A stretch of 64,000 nt of DNA from Polytrichum commune (lineage: Eukaryota; Streptophyta; Polytrichopsida; Polytrichales; Polytrichaceae). The stretch covers positions 32,477,554-32,541,553 of the forward strand of contig OX485803.1 in the NCBI GenBank assembly GCA_950295325.1. Reading direction: 5' to 3'. The position numbers and the translations under genes are program-made. Of the stretch, positions 1 to 10,324 are shown piece after piece; within the stretch, counting starts at the first letter, position 1; the number at the start of each line of letters is the position of its first letter. A model generated the notes under the pieces. The model saw nothing but the letters and a program-made list of their open reading frames with translations, searched no databases and was not told the DNA's origin.

Positions 1-329
1 CCTCAGCTCAGGTTAACTCAGTAGAGAGTCTCATCACAGACGACCGTAAACGTAATCATCATTCGATTGGCATTTGGTCTACACTTGCATCTGCAGAGAC
101 GACCTTAATACTCACGTTGCCCTGGATTACAGTGTGATATCCTGATTTTGCTTCAACAAGCAGACTCAGCTCCGCAGCAGCTGAATTCACATAGTTGCGG
201 TCTTTGTGATTTGACCACTCCAAAGAATTACTCCTGCTGGGAGATCTGGTAGATTGGGGTTTCTTGCTCCTGTGTCCCATTCTCGGCGAGCTTGAGAAGC
301 GCTTGGTGGAGGTTAATTAAACATCCAAG
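1..329 (+). promoter_or_regulatory. 5' leader of small-protein gene copy 1
   Basis: This stretch aligns by eye with the leaders of copies 2 and 3. Shared blocks are the 'cagacgacc' segment near 37-46, the 'cacttgcatctgcagagac' segment near 83-101, and the block 'cctgtgtccca' through the start codon. In copies 2 and 3 these blocks lie downstream of a TATA box. The window therefore probably begins inside the transcribed leader of copy 1, and its promoter lies just left of the window. Confidence 0.6.
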
Positions 330-683
330 ATGGCAATGGGCACCACAGTGATCGTGAATGATACCGCGCACGCATTGAACATGAAGATTGGGAATCATCG
401 CTATTTCGTGGACTTTGCAACTCTTGACAAGGGGGCCAAGCATACTGTGAATGTGGATTCCAATACCACCTACCACGAATTCTTGATGGGAGAAGATACC
501 AACGGGAAGAGGTTGATTGTGAGTTCGGACGAGTGCTGCGACTACAAGTGCATCATCATCAAGGAAGTGGACGGCGAGTATAACGTCGAGAAAGAGCCGC
601 GGTGGCAGTTTAGCGACGAAGCCACAGTAGAGACACCCACTGCGGTCAAGAAATCCAAACTGAGCTGGAGATTTTGGTTATAG
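330..683 (+). CDS. small conserved protein, tandem family copy 1
   Basis: This is an intronless 117-aa protein with no signal peptide or membrane segment. The ATG is chosen because it begins the region conserved in all copies and follows the shared 'caaga' context. Visible blocks are an N-terminal TVIVNDTAHAL motif, a central YFVDFATLDKGAK segment, the DECCDYKC cluster with three cysteines, an acidic KEVDGEY stretch, and a basic-aromatic tail ending KKSKLSWRFWL that is identical in the three intact copies. The alternation of hydrophobic and polar residues suggests a small beta-rich fold. I do not recognise a function. It resembles small uncharacterised plant domain families (possibly DUF7748), but that is from memory and unchecked. 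Most codon differences between copies look silent or conservative, consistent with a functional gene. Confidence 0.8.
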   Translation: MAMGTTVIVNDTAHALNMKIGNHRYFVDFATLDKGAKHTVNVDSNTTYHEFLMGEDTNGKRLIVSSDECCDYKCIIIKEVDGEYNVEKEPRWQFSDEATVETPTAVKKSKLSWRFWL

Positions 684-1035
684 AAGTCGATGCAAATTTT
701 TTGGAGAATGTACGGCTAGTTAGCACATTGAACATTCATTCCACCATTGTAAATATATTTATATTCCCTCACATTGAGGACTAAGGATTCCGAGCTCTTG
801 AAACCCTAATTTATTCTCCCTCATACTTGCTTGAACGAATGGCGTTCTCGTTTACTTCCCAAATGTTGGCATCTGTACCAGGACTGCAGGAATCTATATG
901 CATGACAGTTTCTCTGTGAAATTTGATCTCAGTTGACAGACAATTAGAAGACTTATGTGCAGTATTTGGTCCATCCAGAACATTACTACACTCATGCCCC
1001 CTTCCCACCTGACTAAAAGTTGGTTCTAACAACCC
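684..1035 (+). other. 3' flank shared by the small-gene copies
   Basis: The sequence after the stop codon is recognisably the same after copy 2 (5821 to about 6110) and copy 3 (13062 to about 13330). Shared stretches include 'agcacattga', 'ctcacattgagga', 'gcttgaacga' and 'gcatgacagtttctctgtg'. The duplicated unit therefore included 3' UTR and downstream DNA, not just the coding region. AT-rich segments near 750-765 could serve for polyadenylation, but no single signal stands out. Confidence 0.55.
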
Positions 1036-1505
1036 GACCTTCACACCATCGACATTATCTAGTGCCGAGCCTAGTTAGCAAACGATGTGGCATGGCTTAA
1101 AAGTGGAGGTTTTAAGCCTCAAGCACTGACCCACCCTCCCATCGGTACTTAAACATGAGGCAAGACTATAGGAGCTTTAAAGCATCGCCTCCCGCCCTTG
1201 TCATTGGTTGCGTTTTAGTCTTAGCTATGAGGGCACGAGGAGCTCCATTAACAAAAACCGATGATAAGATAGATGAGTAGCAAGGCATTTGGGGATGGGA
1301 CAAAAACTACCCAACACTCATTGCTTGGTAGATGAAAACAACGAACATGTGTGAAAGCTACTTAACTAAAACCTACTTGGAAATCTCCGGAGCAAGTTCT
1401 TGTAGGTGCATTGGGATAGCCAGATGCCTCCGCTATAATCTAGGGAGCTTTACCCGGTTTTTAGGAAATACTTTGGTTATTTGGTAAAGTCAAGTGGGAA
1501 GGGGG
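1036..1505. other. intergenic, no gene seen
   Basis: No coding frame is supported here. A short perfect inverted repeat (about 1094-1118, 'ggcttaaaa...ttttaagcc') is the only structure noticed. Confidence 0.4.
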
Positions 1506-1876
1506 CATAAATATGATATTTAGTGTCATATGGTATTTTATGTCGCTGTGGAAACTTTTCGGATGACACTTGTTATGAATAAGTGAACAAATATTGCCAT
1601 GGGTGATGGATGAGTTCACTTATTGGCCAAAACCCTGCCTCCTCTTGTCAGCAACTTGTAATGAAATACTGTCATGGATGATTGGAATTTGGATGAACAA
1701 TCGCTTGGTAAGTGACAGAAATTGCAACACTTTAAATCTATAATGCCCCAAAAAAATTATAAGGAATGATAAATAATGTTGGGTTAACATTTAGTGTTGG
1801 TGACACTATACCATGGTTTACAATTAGTATTGAGCAAGACAATTAAAATTGATGACACAAAGTATCATATTTAGTG
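1506..1876 (-). mobile_element. CACTA-ended short TIR element (family 1, copy a)
   Basis: This non-coding element of about 370 bp is bounded by the imperfect terminal repeat CACTAAATATGATATTTAG, which is itself nearly palindromic. It is the reverse complement of the elements at 11658-12029 and 15106-15496, matching along its whole length. One shared internal block is the 'gacacttgttatgaataag' stretch. No transposase is present, so it is non-autonomous. CACTA ends are typical of the CACTA (En/Spm) superfamily, but I could not demonstrate the expected 3-bp target duplication. Confidence 0.65.
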
Positions 1877-3680
1877 TGGTGAAGAGAGTCTAGCTAGACA
1901 TTCTGATGATTCTGGGAGGCAGCAATCACCTTTCACCCGTCCGTTTCTAGAGCTACCGGGCTTGTTACCACATTCAGTCCAATATGCTTTAACTTAGAGC
2001 AACTTCTATGTTTACTGTCCTCCGATTCTCTCAAGAATTGGAGGGTGCCCTCATTGGGTGTCGAATTAGTATAACAAACCTCACTCAAAAATGTTTCTAA
2101 AATAAAAATACGACATTGTAGTTCCATAGTATAGGGTGGGTTTTGTTGGACGTTGAAGCACCCCCACCAAGCTTTGTCTACCTAAGAATCCGCCGTCCTT
2201 GGCCCATGTGTCAATGCCCATACCAAAAATTTATTAGTCTTGCCCACACTACTGCCCACAGCTTGCTTGACTGGACGGTACCATGGATGGAGTCAACTCC
2301 AACGAATCATTCTTCAAGCCTGGACCCTCCTCACACATTGGGAGCGCTTCATGCCTCGTTTCTGTACCATATCTACTAGTAATGTTTTATGCAAATGAGT
2401 TCTGCCAATATGTTATGCACCAAATCTACAAATGTATTCTGCAACAAAATTAACAGATCCAAGTTTGTTAGTGCGCACAATTATATCATACAAATAGTGT
2501 ATGTAATCAAGTGGGAACAGACACTTCATTCACGTCGGCCTCCTAACGGAGACCGAAGTTTCTCTTCTCTTTGTAATCAAGTGGTATTCCTCTCTAAGCT
2601 TGTGATGTCAAGATCCTATAGCTCTATGCGGACACCCTCTTAATCTATGCCTACACTCGAATGATTTGTAGGTTGTGCATGAGTATTTCTAGTAAAACAC
2701 TCAGTTTGATTATGTACTAGTGGTTGATGTGGTGTTATGAGATTTTGCTACGTCTAATGGTTATGTTGATTCACTAAAATCTAGCATTCATATCAGTGTA
2801 GACCCATGATTATTTTGTACTTGTTTGATTGTATCATCACTTATGAGTCTTATAAGCCTCTAATTGGTTAGTTAATCCAATTCATTTAATAACGCATACT
2901 TGTTGATCTAACAACATATATCTACATCCACATAAGTTATTGACTTGTTGAGTTTTTTTACGATTCAACACATTTGATCAAGGCATGGATGGAACAGAGT
3001 TGTAGTTTGCACAACACACTTACAATTCTCATTACACGAGAGTCAACTTCATGGACCTCAAACCCAACTATAAGACAAACAACAAAGATGCCCAATATCA
3101 TCCAGTTGTATTTTCAATTTTGCACACAAATTTGATAATGAAATTACGAGAATTGTTTCAATACCCACGGAGAAGCCCATACGCATTTGAAAACCTCCAG
3201 TGGACTCAACAACTGAATTTCTTTACACTATGAAATTAATGCCACCAAAAGATCTAGGCATAATTGTTCATCACAACCCTATTAATTGAAAATATCTTCA
3301 TAACAACACTATTCACTAGTCATCTTGGCATTGTTCACCAATAAGCATGTGTTTGCATATAGATTTTTATTTCCCCGTTCTATAAGCACCTTAGAGCATG
3401 CATTTTGTTTTAAAGTGTTAAATGAGCATGTATTCATGAATTTAGTATCACTTCCAAGGTAAAAAAATTAGCCTCACTGATTCTGAAATTTGGCAAAATA
3501 ATGTGTGTTTTGGGAATTAGTACCCCACACACTAATTAGGATAATCAGTGTGATTCCCATGTCAAATCAACTAAAATAGTAACTCCAAGTTGTATACTAT
3601 TTCAAAGCTTTTATGTTGGATGAATGAGAGGTACCCTCGTATACATTATGTTAATCCCCTCTCTCAAATACAATTTTTTG
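1877..3680. other. intergenic with repeat traces
   Basis: No convincing gene is present. The segment near 1965-2045 resembles the region after copy 2 (6280-6350), so homology of the duplicated unit seems to resume beyond element a. The segment near 2519-2565 resembles 19535-19590 (a 'cttcattcacgtcggcc'-like block followed by an 'accgaagtttct'-like block), suggesting a dispersed repeat. The short open frames here lack any recognisable motif. Confidence 0.35.
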
Positions 3681-3877
3681 TTTAATTAGTGTGGGTTATC
3701 ATTTGGACTTATGTGTTGTTAGAATTTTTTTACTAACATCCTCAATTTTTACCAACTAAGTTATATCATATTATTCGATGTGCATTGACTACTAGTGTCA
3801 TTTGAGTAAAAAAATGATACTTTCAATAAAACGTTATAGCAATGCATAACTCCAAATGGTAACCCACACTAATTAAA
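3681..3877. mobile_element. short TIR element (family 2, MITE-like)
   Basis: This element of about 197 bp has near-perfect inverted ends of about 25 bp (left TTTAATTAGTGTGGGTTA, right its complement with one change). It has no coding capacity. A second copy occurs at 11551-12115, where it is split by a family-1 element. The AT-rich palindromic tips make the target duplication ambiguous. Confidence 0.65.
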
Positions 3878-4849
3878 CCAAAAAAATGTAGTGTGCATAC
3901 ACATATACTTATCGCCAATGGTTTTCATTAGTGTGAAATTAGGCTGAACTGTACATATTGCGCATAGAATAAGGTAGATGAGGCTAATTCTATTAGCTTC
4001 CTTAATCGGACATAATGATTATATTTGGGTTAGAGTTAGTTTCCATGAAGGCAACTAGCCTACCAAATTCTAGAAAATAGTGGGTTGGAGGTATTTGCAT
4101 GTAGATAAGCACAAGTTACCATCCAACCACATTCTGGTTGCTCGCTAGAATATGGAATGATGCAATCAAAGGCCGCTAGACTTCCATGCATCCACTTAAG
4201 AATCTTTAACCTACAAGTGCCTATCACCGAAGGATTGAAGACTAGTTTTAGGAGAAAGAAGTTTTAACCCGGATGAGAAGGTTAGTAGGTGGTCTTGGAT
4301 ATGAGAAGATGGAAATAGCTAGTTGGCACATACGAACCCTACCCCACCAAATTTCCTCTGCATTTGGGTGGGTTTGTCCTTATTCACACAAGAATTTTGG
4401 TGGGCGAGGTGGACAAATTAGGAGGTGGCATGTGATTGGCACGGTGAGGTGCCGACCAACTTGTAATGTAGGTATTCTATAATGACAAGCTAACCCAACA
4501 ACATTTTATATTACATGTGGCCACTTTAGAGACACGACACAATCAATATTGGCATTGAACTTGGTTTTCATTGGCAAATATGACCCATGTAGAATCTACA
4601 AACGATGTCCTCCAACTTACACAACATTGAATAATAGAAAAGTTCCCCCTATAACGCTAGAATGGGAAGTAGAGAATCTTTGATTTTGAAACCTAGATCA
4701 ACACCTTCCTCAACTCCGACTCCAAATCGTTTGGTCCTGATTCGCAAGTGGTAACCTGCTCAAGCTTCTAATGATTGAATCCATTGGCTGGATGATTCCA
4801 CATAGCTGGAGGTGTCCACAAACAGTGTAGTAAATTAGGTGAGGTGGCG
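3878..4849. other. intergenic, no gene seen
   Basis: This is AT-rich sequence with only short, motif-free open frames. The right end leads into the promoter of copy 2. Confidence 0.35.
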
Positions 4850-5466
4850 AGAAAAGGGAGCAGCCAGGAAGATCCTCACAAGCTCCCAGCCAGCACCAGC
4901 GCGTGTGGACAGTGTCGCGAGTGGTTCCGACTTAGCGACCCACACCGCAGCGTTCCCGTGAAGCCGGAGGCAGAATCTTGAGAGACCAAATGTCTGCAAT
5001 CGCCTGAATTCGTCCGAGGCGGGCTATGTGTGGACTGTGTCGCTTTCTCGCACGCGGGCTGCTCGACCCCCAGCCGTATTACCGCGGAGCCTTGGGCGGC
5101 ACATGCAGAAATGAAAACTTCTGCAGCAGTTCAACTCACCTATGCCTGCTATGTGTATAAACGATTATGAAGCTCCCACACCTCCATCACTTCGCCTCCC
5201 TTGAATCTACTTACGCTTAAGATCGCAGTCGACCACAAACAGCGACATCGTTAGATCGACATTTGGTCACCACTTGCATCTGCAGCAACGATTTTATAGC
5301 TGCATCCAAGTGACTATGGTTGTTGAAGCACGTGTCGGCCCCTTTTTTTTCGTGACTGGACCACCTCGACGCATTGCTCTTTCTGGTGGATTAGGATTCC
5401 TTGCGCCTGTGTCCCATCCTCGTCGAGCTTGACAAGCGGTTGGCGGAGGTTGAATCAAAAACCAAG
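4850..5466 (+). promoter_or_regulatory. promoter and leader of small-gene copy 2, TATA box at 5156-5161
   Basis: A TATAAA at 5156-5161 sits in the block GTATAAACGATTATGAAGC, which recurs almost unchanged before copy 3 (12325 onward). The inferred start of transcription is about 25-35 bases downstream, giving a leader of roughly 280 nt. The region upstream is GC-rich compared with the surroundings. An upstream ATG opens a frame at 5401 in phase with the gene, which would add 22 residues. These are not conserved in copy 1, so the start at 5467 is preferred. Confidence 0.6.
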
Positions 5467-5820
5467 ATGGCAATGGGCACCACGGTGATCGTCAATGACA
5501 CGGCGCACACATTGAACATGAAGGTTGGGAACCATCTCTATTTTGTCGACTTTGCTACTGTTGACAAGGGTGCCAAATATACTATGCACGTGGATTACAA
5601 TACCACTTACCAAGAATTCTTGATGGGAGTAGATACCAAAGGGAAGAGGTTGATTGTGAGTTCGGACGAGTGCTGCGACTACAAGTGCATCATTATCAAG
5701 GAAGTGGACGGCGAGTTTGACGTCGAGAAAGAGCCCCGGAGGCAATTTAGCGACGACAACGCCGAGGAGACACCCGCTGCGGTCAAGAAATCGAAGCTCA
5801 GCTGGAGGTTTTGGTTATAG
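5467..5820 (+). CDS. small conserved protein, tandem family copy 2
   Basis: This is a 117-aa paralogue of copy 1, intronless and without a signal peptide. It keeps the TVIVNDTAH block, the YFVDFAT block, DECCDYKCIIIKEVDGEF and the C-terminal AVKKSKLSWRFWL tail exactly. Differences from copy 1 are scattered, for example V for I in the MKVGNH segment, Y for S in the VDYNTTY segment, and a changed acidic linker before the tail. This pattern, with the active-looking blocks untouched, suggests selection on the protein. Function is unknown. The frame is open upstream to an ATG at 5401, but that extension is not shared with the other copies. Confidence 0.8.
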   Translation: MAMGTTVIVNDTAHTLNMKVGNHLYFVDFATVDKGAKYTMHVDYNTTYQEFLMGVDTKGKRLIVSSDECCDYKCIIIKEVDGEFDVEKEPRRQFSDDNAEETPAAVKKSKLSWRFWL

Positions 5821-6279
5821 GAATCGAGGAATACTTTTTAGAGAATTCAGGTCTAATTAGCACATTGAGTATAATATTCCACCACTGTAAAGATTTACAT
5901 TTCCTCCCATTGAGGTGTAAAGATATGCTCTCGTTCAGCTCATGAACTCTAATTTGTTGCCCTCGTACTTTGTTTGAACGAGTGACGTTCTCGTGTCCTC
6001 CTCATTTGTTTGCCTCAGTACGTACCAGACCAGAACTGCATACATCCTATTAAGTATGCATGACAGTTTCTCTGTGATATATGACTCTAATTGGAACACA
6101 ATTTAAAGCCTTAACCTTGGTGCAAGTTCCATCGAGAACACTACAGTACTCTCGAGACAACGCCTACAGTGTAGAAAATGACCAGGTGGTTCAGATGGGA
6201 ATTCTGGTGAATCTCAAACCCGCAATCGCCTTCACCGGCCGGTCTGAAGAGCCTCTATTTAATCTAGCGGCTTTCTTAG
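5821..6279 (+). other. 3' flank of small-gene copy 2
   Basis: This stretch is homologous to the 3' flank of copies 1 and 3 up to roughly position 6110, and then diverges. The 70-codon frame at 6081-6293 lies in this non-coding flank and has no counterpart in the other copies, so it is not called as a gene. Confidence 0.45.
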
Positions 6280-6545
6280 CACATTCAGTCTAGCTTGCTT
6301 TACAGCAATTCCTACGGTCATTGTCGAATGATTCTCTCACTAATCGGCTGTCAAAATATTTTGGGTTGATGCCGCATGCTCATCTCGCAGATAAAGTTCA
6401 AACATTTCACAAGACTTCATCGACGACCGATATTTGACAGAGATAGACAACCCTCTAAAGTCTTTTTATCCTGAGTTCTTAAGGGTGGGAAGAGGTTTAG
6501 AGTTAGTATTCTCTACACTTTCTCCTGCTCTCTCTCTCTCTGTCA
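6280..6545 (+). repeat. dispersed repeat of the 'gattctctcac' family
   Basis: The blocks 'gattctctcactaatcggc', 'aatattttggg' and 'gacaaccctctaaagtc' recur in the same order at 40830-41150. Parts also recur at 35195-35415 and near 1970-2040. The region ends in a CT microsatellite (about 6520-6542). It is non-coding and its superfamily is unknown. Confidence 0.45.
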
Positions 6546-7729
6546 ATAATCAATGTACACTAAGGATCTGAAACAAACAAATTGGAATTATTGGTTGGTA
6601 CGAGCGGCATGCGTCCTTGATTCAAAAACACATACAAAGCCAAAAATGAAGCGTCCTACAACTATTTTGAGTGTCCTACAACTATTTTGAGTGGCCTAAA
6701 ATATACCATCGTCACATTGAACATGCCCTGAACATATATATTCAATGTATTGAGTACATCTTTGAATCAGATAAATAGCAAGACCTTCTTACAAAATCAT
6801 TGTCCTACTATCGTACTACAAAATTATAATATGAACAAACTGCTTCGGAAGGTTCCAATTTTTCCTCATCTATGCACAGTTTTCACAGGCTCTGAAGTTT
6901 TCACATCTGTCCTAATATCTAGGAAAGCAGTACACCATTTATAGTACTTCGTGTCACAAACACTATTTACGACGGGCCTAATCTAGATGCGTAGAGGTCT
7001 CAAAGTGTCATGCCTGCTATTTGTCAATATGATTCCATTCATCAGCATTAGTAATTTCTTTAAGTGAAAAAGTATCTACATTATGACATTTAGTGTAGCA
7101 CATTGGGATATGTAAGATGATAGTCTTGTGTTTAAGTATGCAAGGGGAAGATATTTTGGGCGTACTAATGACAAGTGTCATGTGTTTACATTTATGCAAG
7201 AGGAAGATATTTTTGAGCTTACTAATGGCAAGTGTCATTTGTGTACACTTTAGTAAACTTGTAGACGATTGTGTAACATAGGCATGCACCTCATAACACT
7301 ATTGAACATGCTCATGCCAAGATATTAGTAAGCTCACTTGAATGCCAAGTGTCATGAGGTGACAATCATGATGGTGAAGTTGTTAATCATCAATGTAACC
7401 TACCATACGCCTCAAAATTGGGTAAGTGCCACTATTACGCATGTGACACTAAATACCATAAACGATGTAGATGTTCCACTTTCACCATTTTCACCATCTA
7501 CAGATATCCTAGACATTCGATATAGGCCATGAACTCGAGGGCCTTTGTGGTTGGTTCAATGAACAACAAATTTTATTACCAGATGCTTGCATCTTCACGA
7601 GGTTGCATGAATACTATCTTTGTGTGTGAAATTTCATTAGTTTCCTGGTAAGTTAAACTCATCTGGCAAATTCCACAAGTTGGACTTTGTAGTGCCTAGA
7701 TGTGCAATTGCAATATACCCAGAGACGAA
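6546..7729. other. intergenic, short local duplications only
   Basis: No gene is supported. A 21-bp direct duplication ('cctacaactattttgagtg') lies near 6655-6695. A roughly 60-bp block containing 'ggaagatatttt' and 'caagtgtcat' is duplicated at 7133-7255. Confidence 0.35.
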
Positions 7730-8328
7730 GCCAGGGGGGGTAGAGGGGGCTCAGCCCCCCTGACATCACTAGTAGAAAACTATGTCAAAATGACTACAAA
7801 ATTTTCTTTCTTGTTTTGCGACTGCAATGTTAAATTTTTTGGGACGTGTAATACACCTTTGGAAAGGTGTTTTCAATCCTTTCCAATGGTATATTATAAG
7901 CCCCCAAATTCCTAAAATTTGAGTAAAACCAAAAAAAATTTGCAGTCGTTTAGCGATTGCAGAATAGGCTGATCAAAAGAACCACAATGGGACACGACAA
8001 CAATTCTTTTTTGTAATATTTTTTACGAGTGCATTAAAGGAAAGTTGGGCATCTACTTACTATTGGCATTGTCTATTGGCGATGATTGGATGGTTGATTT
8101 GATGATCATCTATATCGAAAAGACATTGCCAAAGCTTTGGATATTAACGACATTATCAATTAATTTATGGGGATGTCAGCTCGATGAGTCCAAAACTCTC
8201 AATAAATAATTAAATTCGACCACCTATTGAAATATGAAAACAAAATATACATTGGATATATCCACATTCTAAGGTCAACTCCCCCCCCCCCCCGCCCCTG
8301 CAGGGTCAAAATCATGGCTCCGCCATTG
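7730..8328. mobile_element. hAT-like non-autonomous element
   Basis: The inverted ends are CAGAGACGAAGCCA on the left and the complement of CAATGGCGGAGCCA on the right. Both resemble the 'CAGTGGCGGAGCCA' type of end common in plant hAT-like elements. Flanking octamers are aatatacc (7722-7729) and aataaacc (8329-8336), an 8-bp target duplication with one mismatch, as expected for hAT. G/C-rich runs lie just inside both ends (7735-7762 and 8280-8297). The element is about 600 bp and carries no transposase. Confidence 0.65.
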
Positions 8329-8722
8329 AATAAACCTCCATGTGTTTTAGGGTTTAAGATAAATAATTTCTTTACCCCAAAGTGCAAGCAAGAGGTGACC
8401 AGATATACGAATTCAAACAACTTGACCAATTCATGCATGTCAACATGTTGAAATAAGGAAGAGTGTTATCTAAGGTTCCTAGAGAGTGGAGTTTACTTTG
8501 TTAATGCATAGTCAGAATGAGGATGGATAAATTCAATGTATGTGAGATGAAGTCACTCTTCTTATTTCTGTCATCCAAGTCATGTCCATTGAAGCAAGAG
8601 TTGAAGATGTAAATTCTTGGACACTTTTAATAAGGTTAAGCAATACTTACTACAAGATATCTTCTATGTTCAGGAACTCTACGAGCCTGGTAGCACAGTG
8701 CATCTCCCTATGTCAACTGCTG
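8329..8722. other. intergenic, no gene seen
   Basis: Nothing recognisable lies between the hAT-like element and the next CACTA-ended element. Confidence 0.35.
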
Positions 8723-8974
8723 CACTAAATATGATATTTATTGTCACCAAGTCTAATTGTCTTGCTCAATACTAATTGCAAACCGTGGTATAGTGTCACT
8801 GACACTAAATGTTAACTTAACATTTTTTTTCATCCCTTGCAAATTTTTGGGGGGATTATGGATTTACAATGTTGCAATTACTGTCACTTATCAAGCGGTT
8901 TTTCATCCAAATTTCAATCATCCATGACAATATTTCATCACAAGTTGCTGACAAGAGAAGGTATGGTTTTGGCC
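8723..8974 (+). mobile_element. family-1 CACTA-ended element copy b, left part
   Basis: This is the left two thirds of a family-1 element, matching 11658-11912. It stops abruptly inside the 'ggttttggcc' block because the Mutator-like element at 8975-10194 was inserted there. The remaining part resumes at 10195 with the same ten bases duplicated. Confidence 0.7.
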
Positions 8975-9486
8975 CGGGTATGCAACTCCCGTATTATATG
9001 GTCCTGATTATAATCACTTATACTGCGTTTTAGTCCAATATTGAGTGATACAATTTGTTTTAATGTAGGAAACCCTTGTAGCTCTTCTAACAAGGAATCC
9101 AAAAATGTAATTATATATAGGAAATGAATATATTTTGAAGCATATAAATGCATTAAAAACCTAATTATATGATTTTTTAATACATGTACCATAGGTCAAA
9201 CTACCCAACTTTTTGGACTTTTTAATAAAATTTTAACATTGTGAATGACTTATAATTTTAATGGAAGGCAACTATTCGTGGCTTATAATTCTAATTGGAG
9301 GCAAATATTCGTGTGGATTTTTTTTAATTATGTATAGGCAACTTACCGGTCTAACTGTTGGGATAGAAAACTAATGATTTGTGTTAGGATACAGTTGAGG
9401 TATGTATTTTTAAGACCATATACATCATATGGTGCCCCGACTACTCAAGGGTATCATGGGGTATTTCAAAATATCATGGGTTCCCG

Positions 9487-9525
9487 GTTTAGGGTTAGGG
9501 CTTAGGGTTTGAGGCTTCTATATAT
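9487..9525 (+). promoter_or_regulatory. telo-box cluster and TATA box inside the Mutator-like element
   Basis: Degenerate TTTAGGG units (about three, 9488-9510) are followed at once by TATATAT (9519-9525). Telo-boxes close to a TATA box are a known plant promoter arrangement. Here they precede the AT-hook open frame, so they could drive it. This reading is inferred from order and spacing only. Confidence 0.4.
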
Positions 9526-9530
9526 TCGCT

Positions 9531-9902
9531 TTGAAGCTTTTGTGTTCGGTTTTGGAGCCTTTGTGTCTTTGCTTTGGAGTGTGCGGCTTTGCTTTGGAGC
9601 CTTTGTGTCGTCACTTTGGAATGTGCTTGTGCTCATTTGTGAGGGTCATCCTTGGCTTAAACAAACACATGGATTGTGAGATGAAGCGTAGAGGCTCATG
9701 TAGTGGAGGTAGAGATAGGGAGAAGGAATATGTTACACCTGTAATTGCCACAACTCCTTCCAAAAGAGGGAGACCTCGAAAGGACCCTCTATCATTTGTG
9801 AATACTAATCCGACATCTACATTGAATACCCCTCTTAGACGCTCTACAAGGTTAAAAAAACTAGGTGTTTCAATTTTTTATATACGTTGGAGGTTTTTTT
9901 AA
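9531..9902 (+). CDS. AT-hook-containing open frame inside Mutator-like element
   Basis: This is an open frame of 123 codons. The first 45 codons come from an imperfect repeat rich in 'ctttggagcc' and are probably leader. A likelier start is the ATG at 9669 or 9681, giving 72-78 residues. The product would contain a classic AT-hook core (KRGRPRKDP, about residues 82-90 of the long frame) and a second basic patch (RRSTRLKKLG, about 103-112). It is probably a short DNA-binding protein or the N-terminal piece of a larger one. The frame may continue by splicing at the 'ctaggtgt' near 9866. It may be a captured host fragment (Pack-MULE) or a leftover of the element's own protein; neither is proven. 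Confidence 0.4.
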   Translation: MKLLCSVLEPLCLCFGVCGFALEPLCRHFGMCLCSFVRVILGLNKHMDCEMKRRGSCSGGRDREKEYVTPVIATTPSKRGRPRKDPLSFVNTNPTSTLNTPLRRSTRLKKLGVSIFYIRWRFF

Positions 9903-9911
9903 ATAAATATG

Positions 9912-10088
9912 CAACCCAACTTTTTTTCATCTCATTTATTTAATTTGGTCTTTACCCAACTTTTTTTTCGTCTCATTTTATTTAATTTGGTCTTTACCCA
10001 ACTTTTTTCATCTCATTTTATTTAATTTGGTCTTTACCCAACTTTTTTCATCTCATTTTATTTAATTTGGTCTTCACCCAACTTTTTG
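9912..10088. repeat. minisatellite, about 41-bp unit, four copies
   Basis: Four head-to-tail copies of a T-rich unit contain 'catctcattttatttaat' and 'ttggtctttaccc', with small differences in T-run length. It lies entirely within the Mutator-like element, downstream of the AT-hook frame. Confidence 0.8.
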
Positions 10089-10194
10089 ATCATTTTAATT
10101 TGATATAATTTGATATAATTTTTACAAAAGCCGTCTTCTAAGTCATTTTTAATACGATGCCCCCTGCGTATAATATAGGAGTTGCGTACCCGGG

Positions 10195-10324
10195 GGTTTT
10201 GGCCAATGGATGAACTCATCCATCATCCATGACAATAATTGTTCGCTTATTCATAAGAAATGTCATCCAAAAAGTTACCATAGTGACATAAAATACCATA
10301 CGATACTAAATATCATATTTAGTG
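10195..10324 (+). mobile_element. family-1 CACTA-ended element copy b, right part
   Basis: This continues the element broken at 8974. It matches 11909-12029 closely, including the 'gttcgcttattcataagaa' block, and ends in the CATATTTAGTG terminal repeat. Confidence 0.7.

Larger units (their letters stand above)
8975..10194 (+). mobile_element. Mutator-like non-autonomous element, nested insertion
   Basis: This 1.22-kb insertion splits a family-1 element. The ends are inverted repeats: CGGGTATGCAACTCC on the left and, on the right, the complement of CGGGTACGCAACTCC. Similarity continues inward through an AT-rich 'gtattatatgg'-like stretch. The duplicated target is ggttttggcc (8965-8974 and 10195-10204), 9-10 bp long, which fits Mutator-like elements. 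Because the interrupted sequence exists intact at 11890-11920, the insertion boundaries are well supported. The element holds telomere-like repeats, a TATA box, an open frame with an AT-hook, and a minisatellite. No transposase is seen. Confidence 0.75.

Noticed and set aside
5455-5745. 96-codon open frame antisense to small-gene copy 2, and similar ones opposite copies 1 and 3
   Set aside because: It mirrors the codon usage of the sense gene. The frame length and start are not conserved among copies, and no motif is present.
9488-9510. Interstitial telomere tract
   Set aside because: There are only about three degenerate TTTAGGG units, located next to a TATA box inside a transposon. A promoter telo-box reading is more likely than a relic chromosome end.
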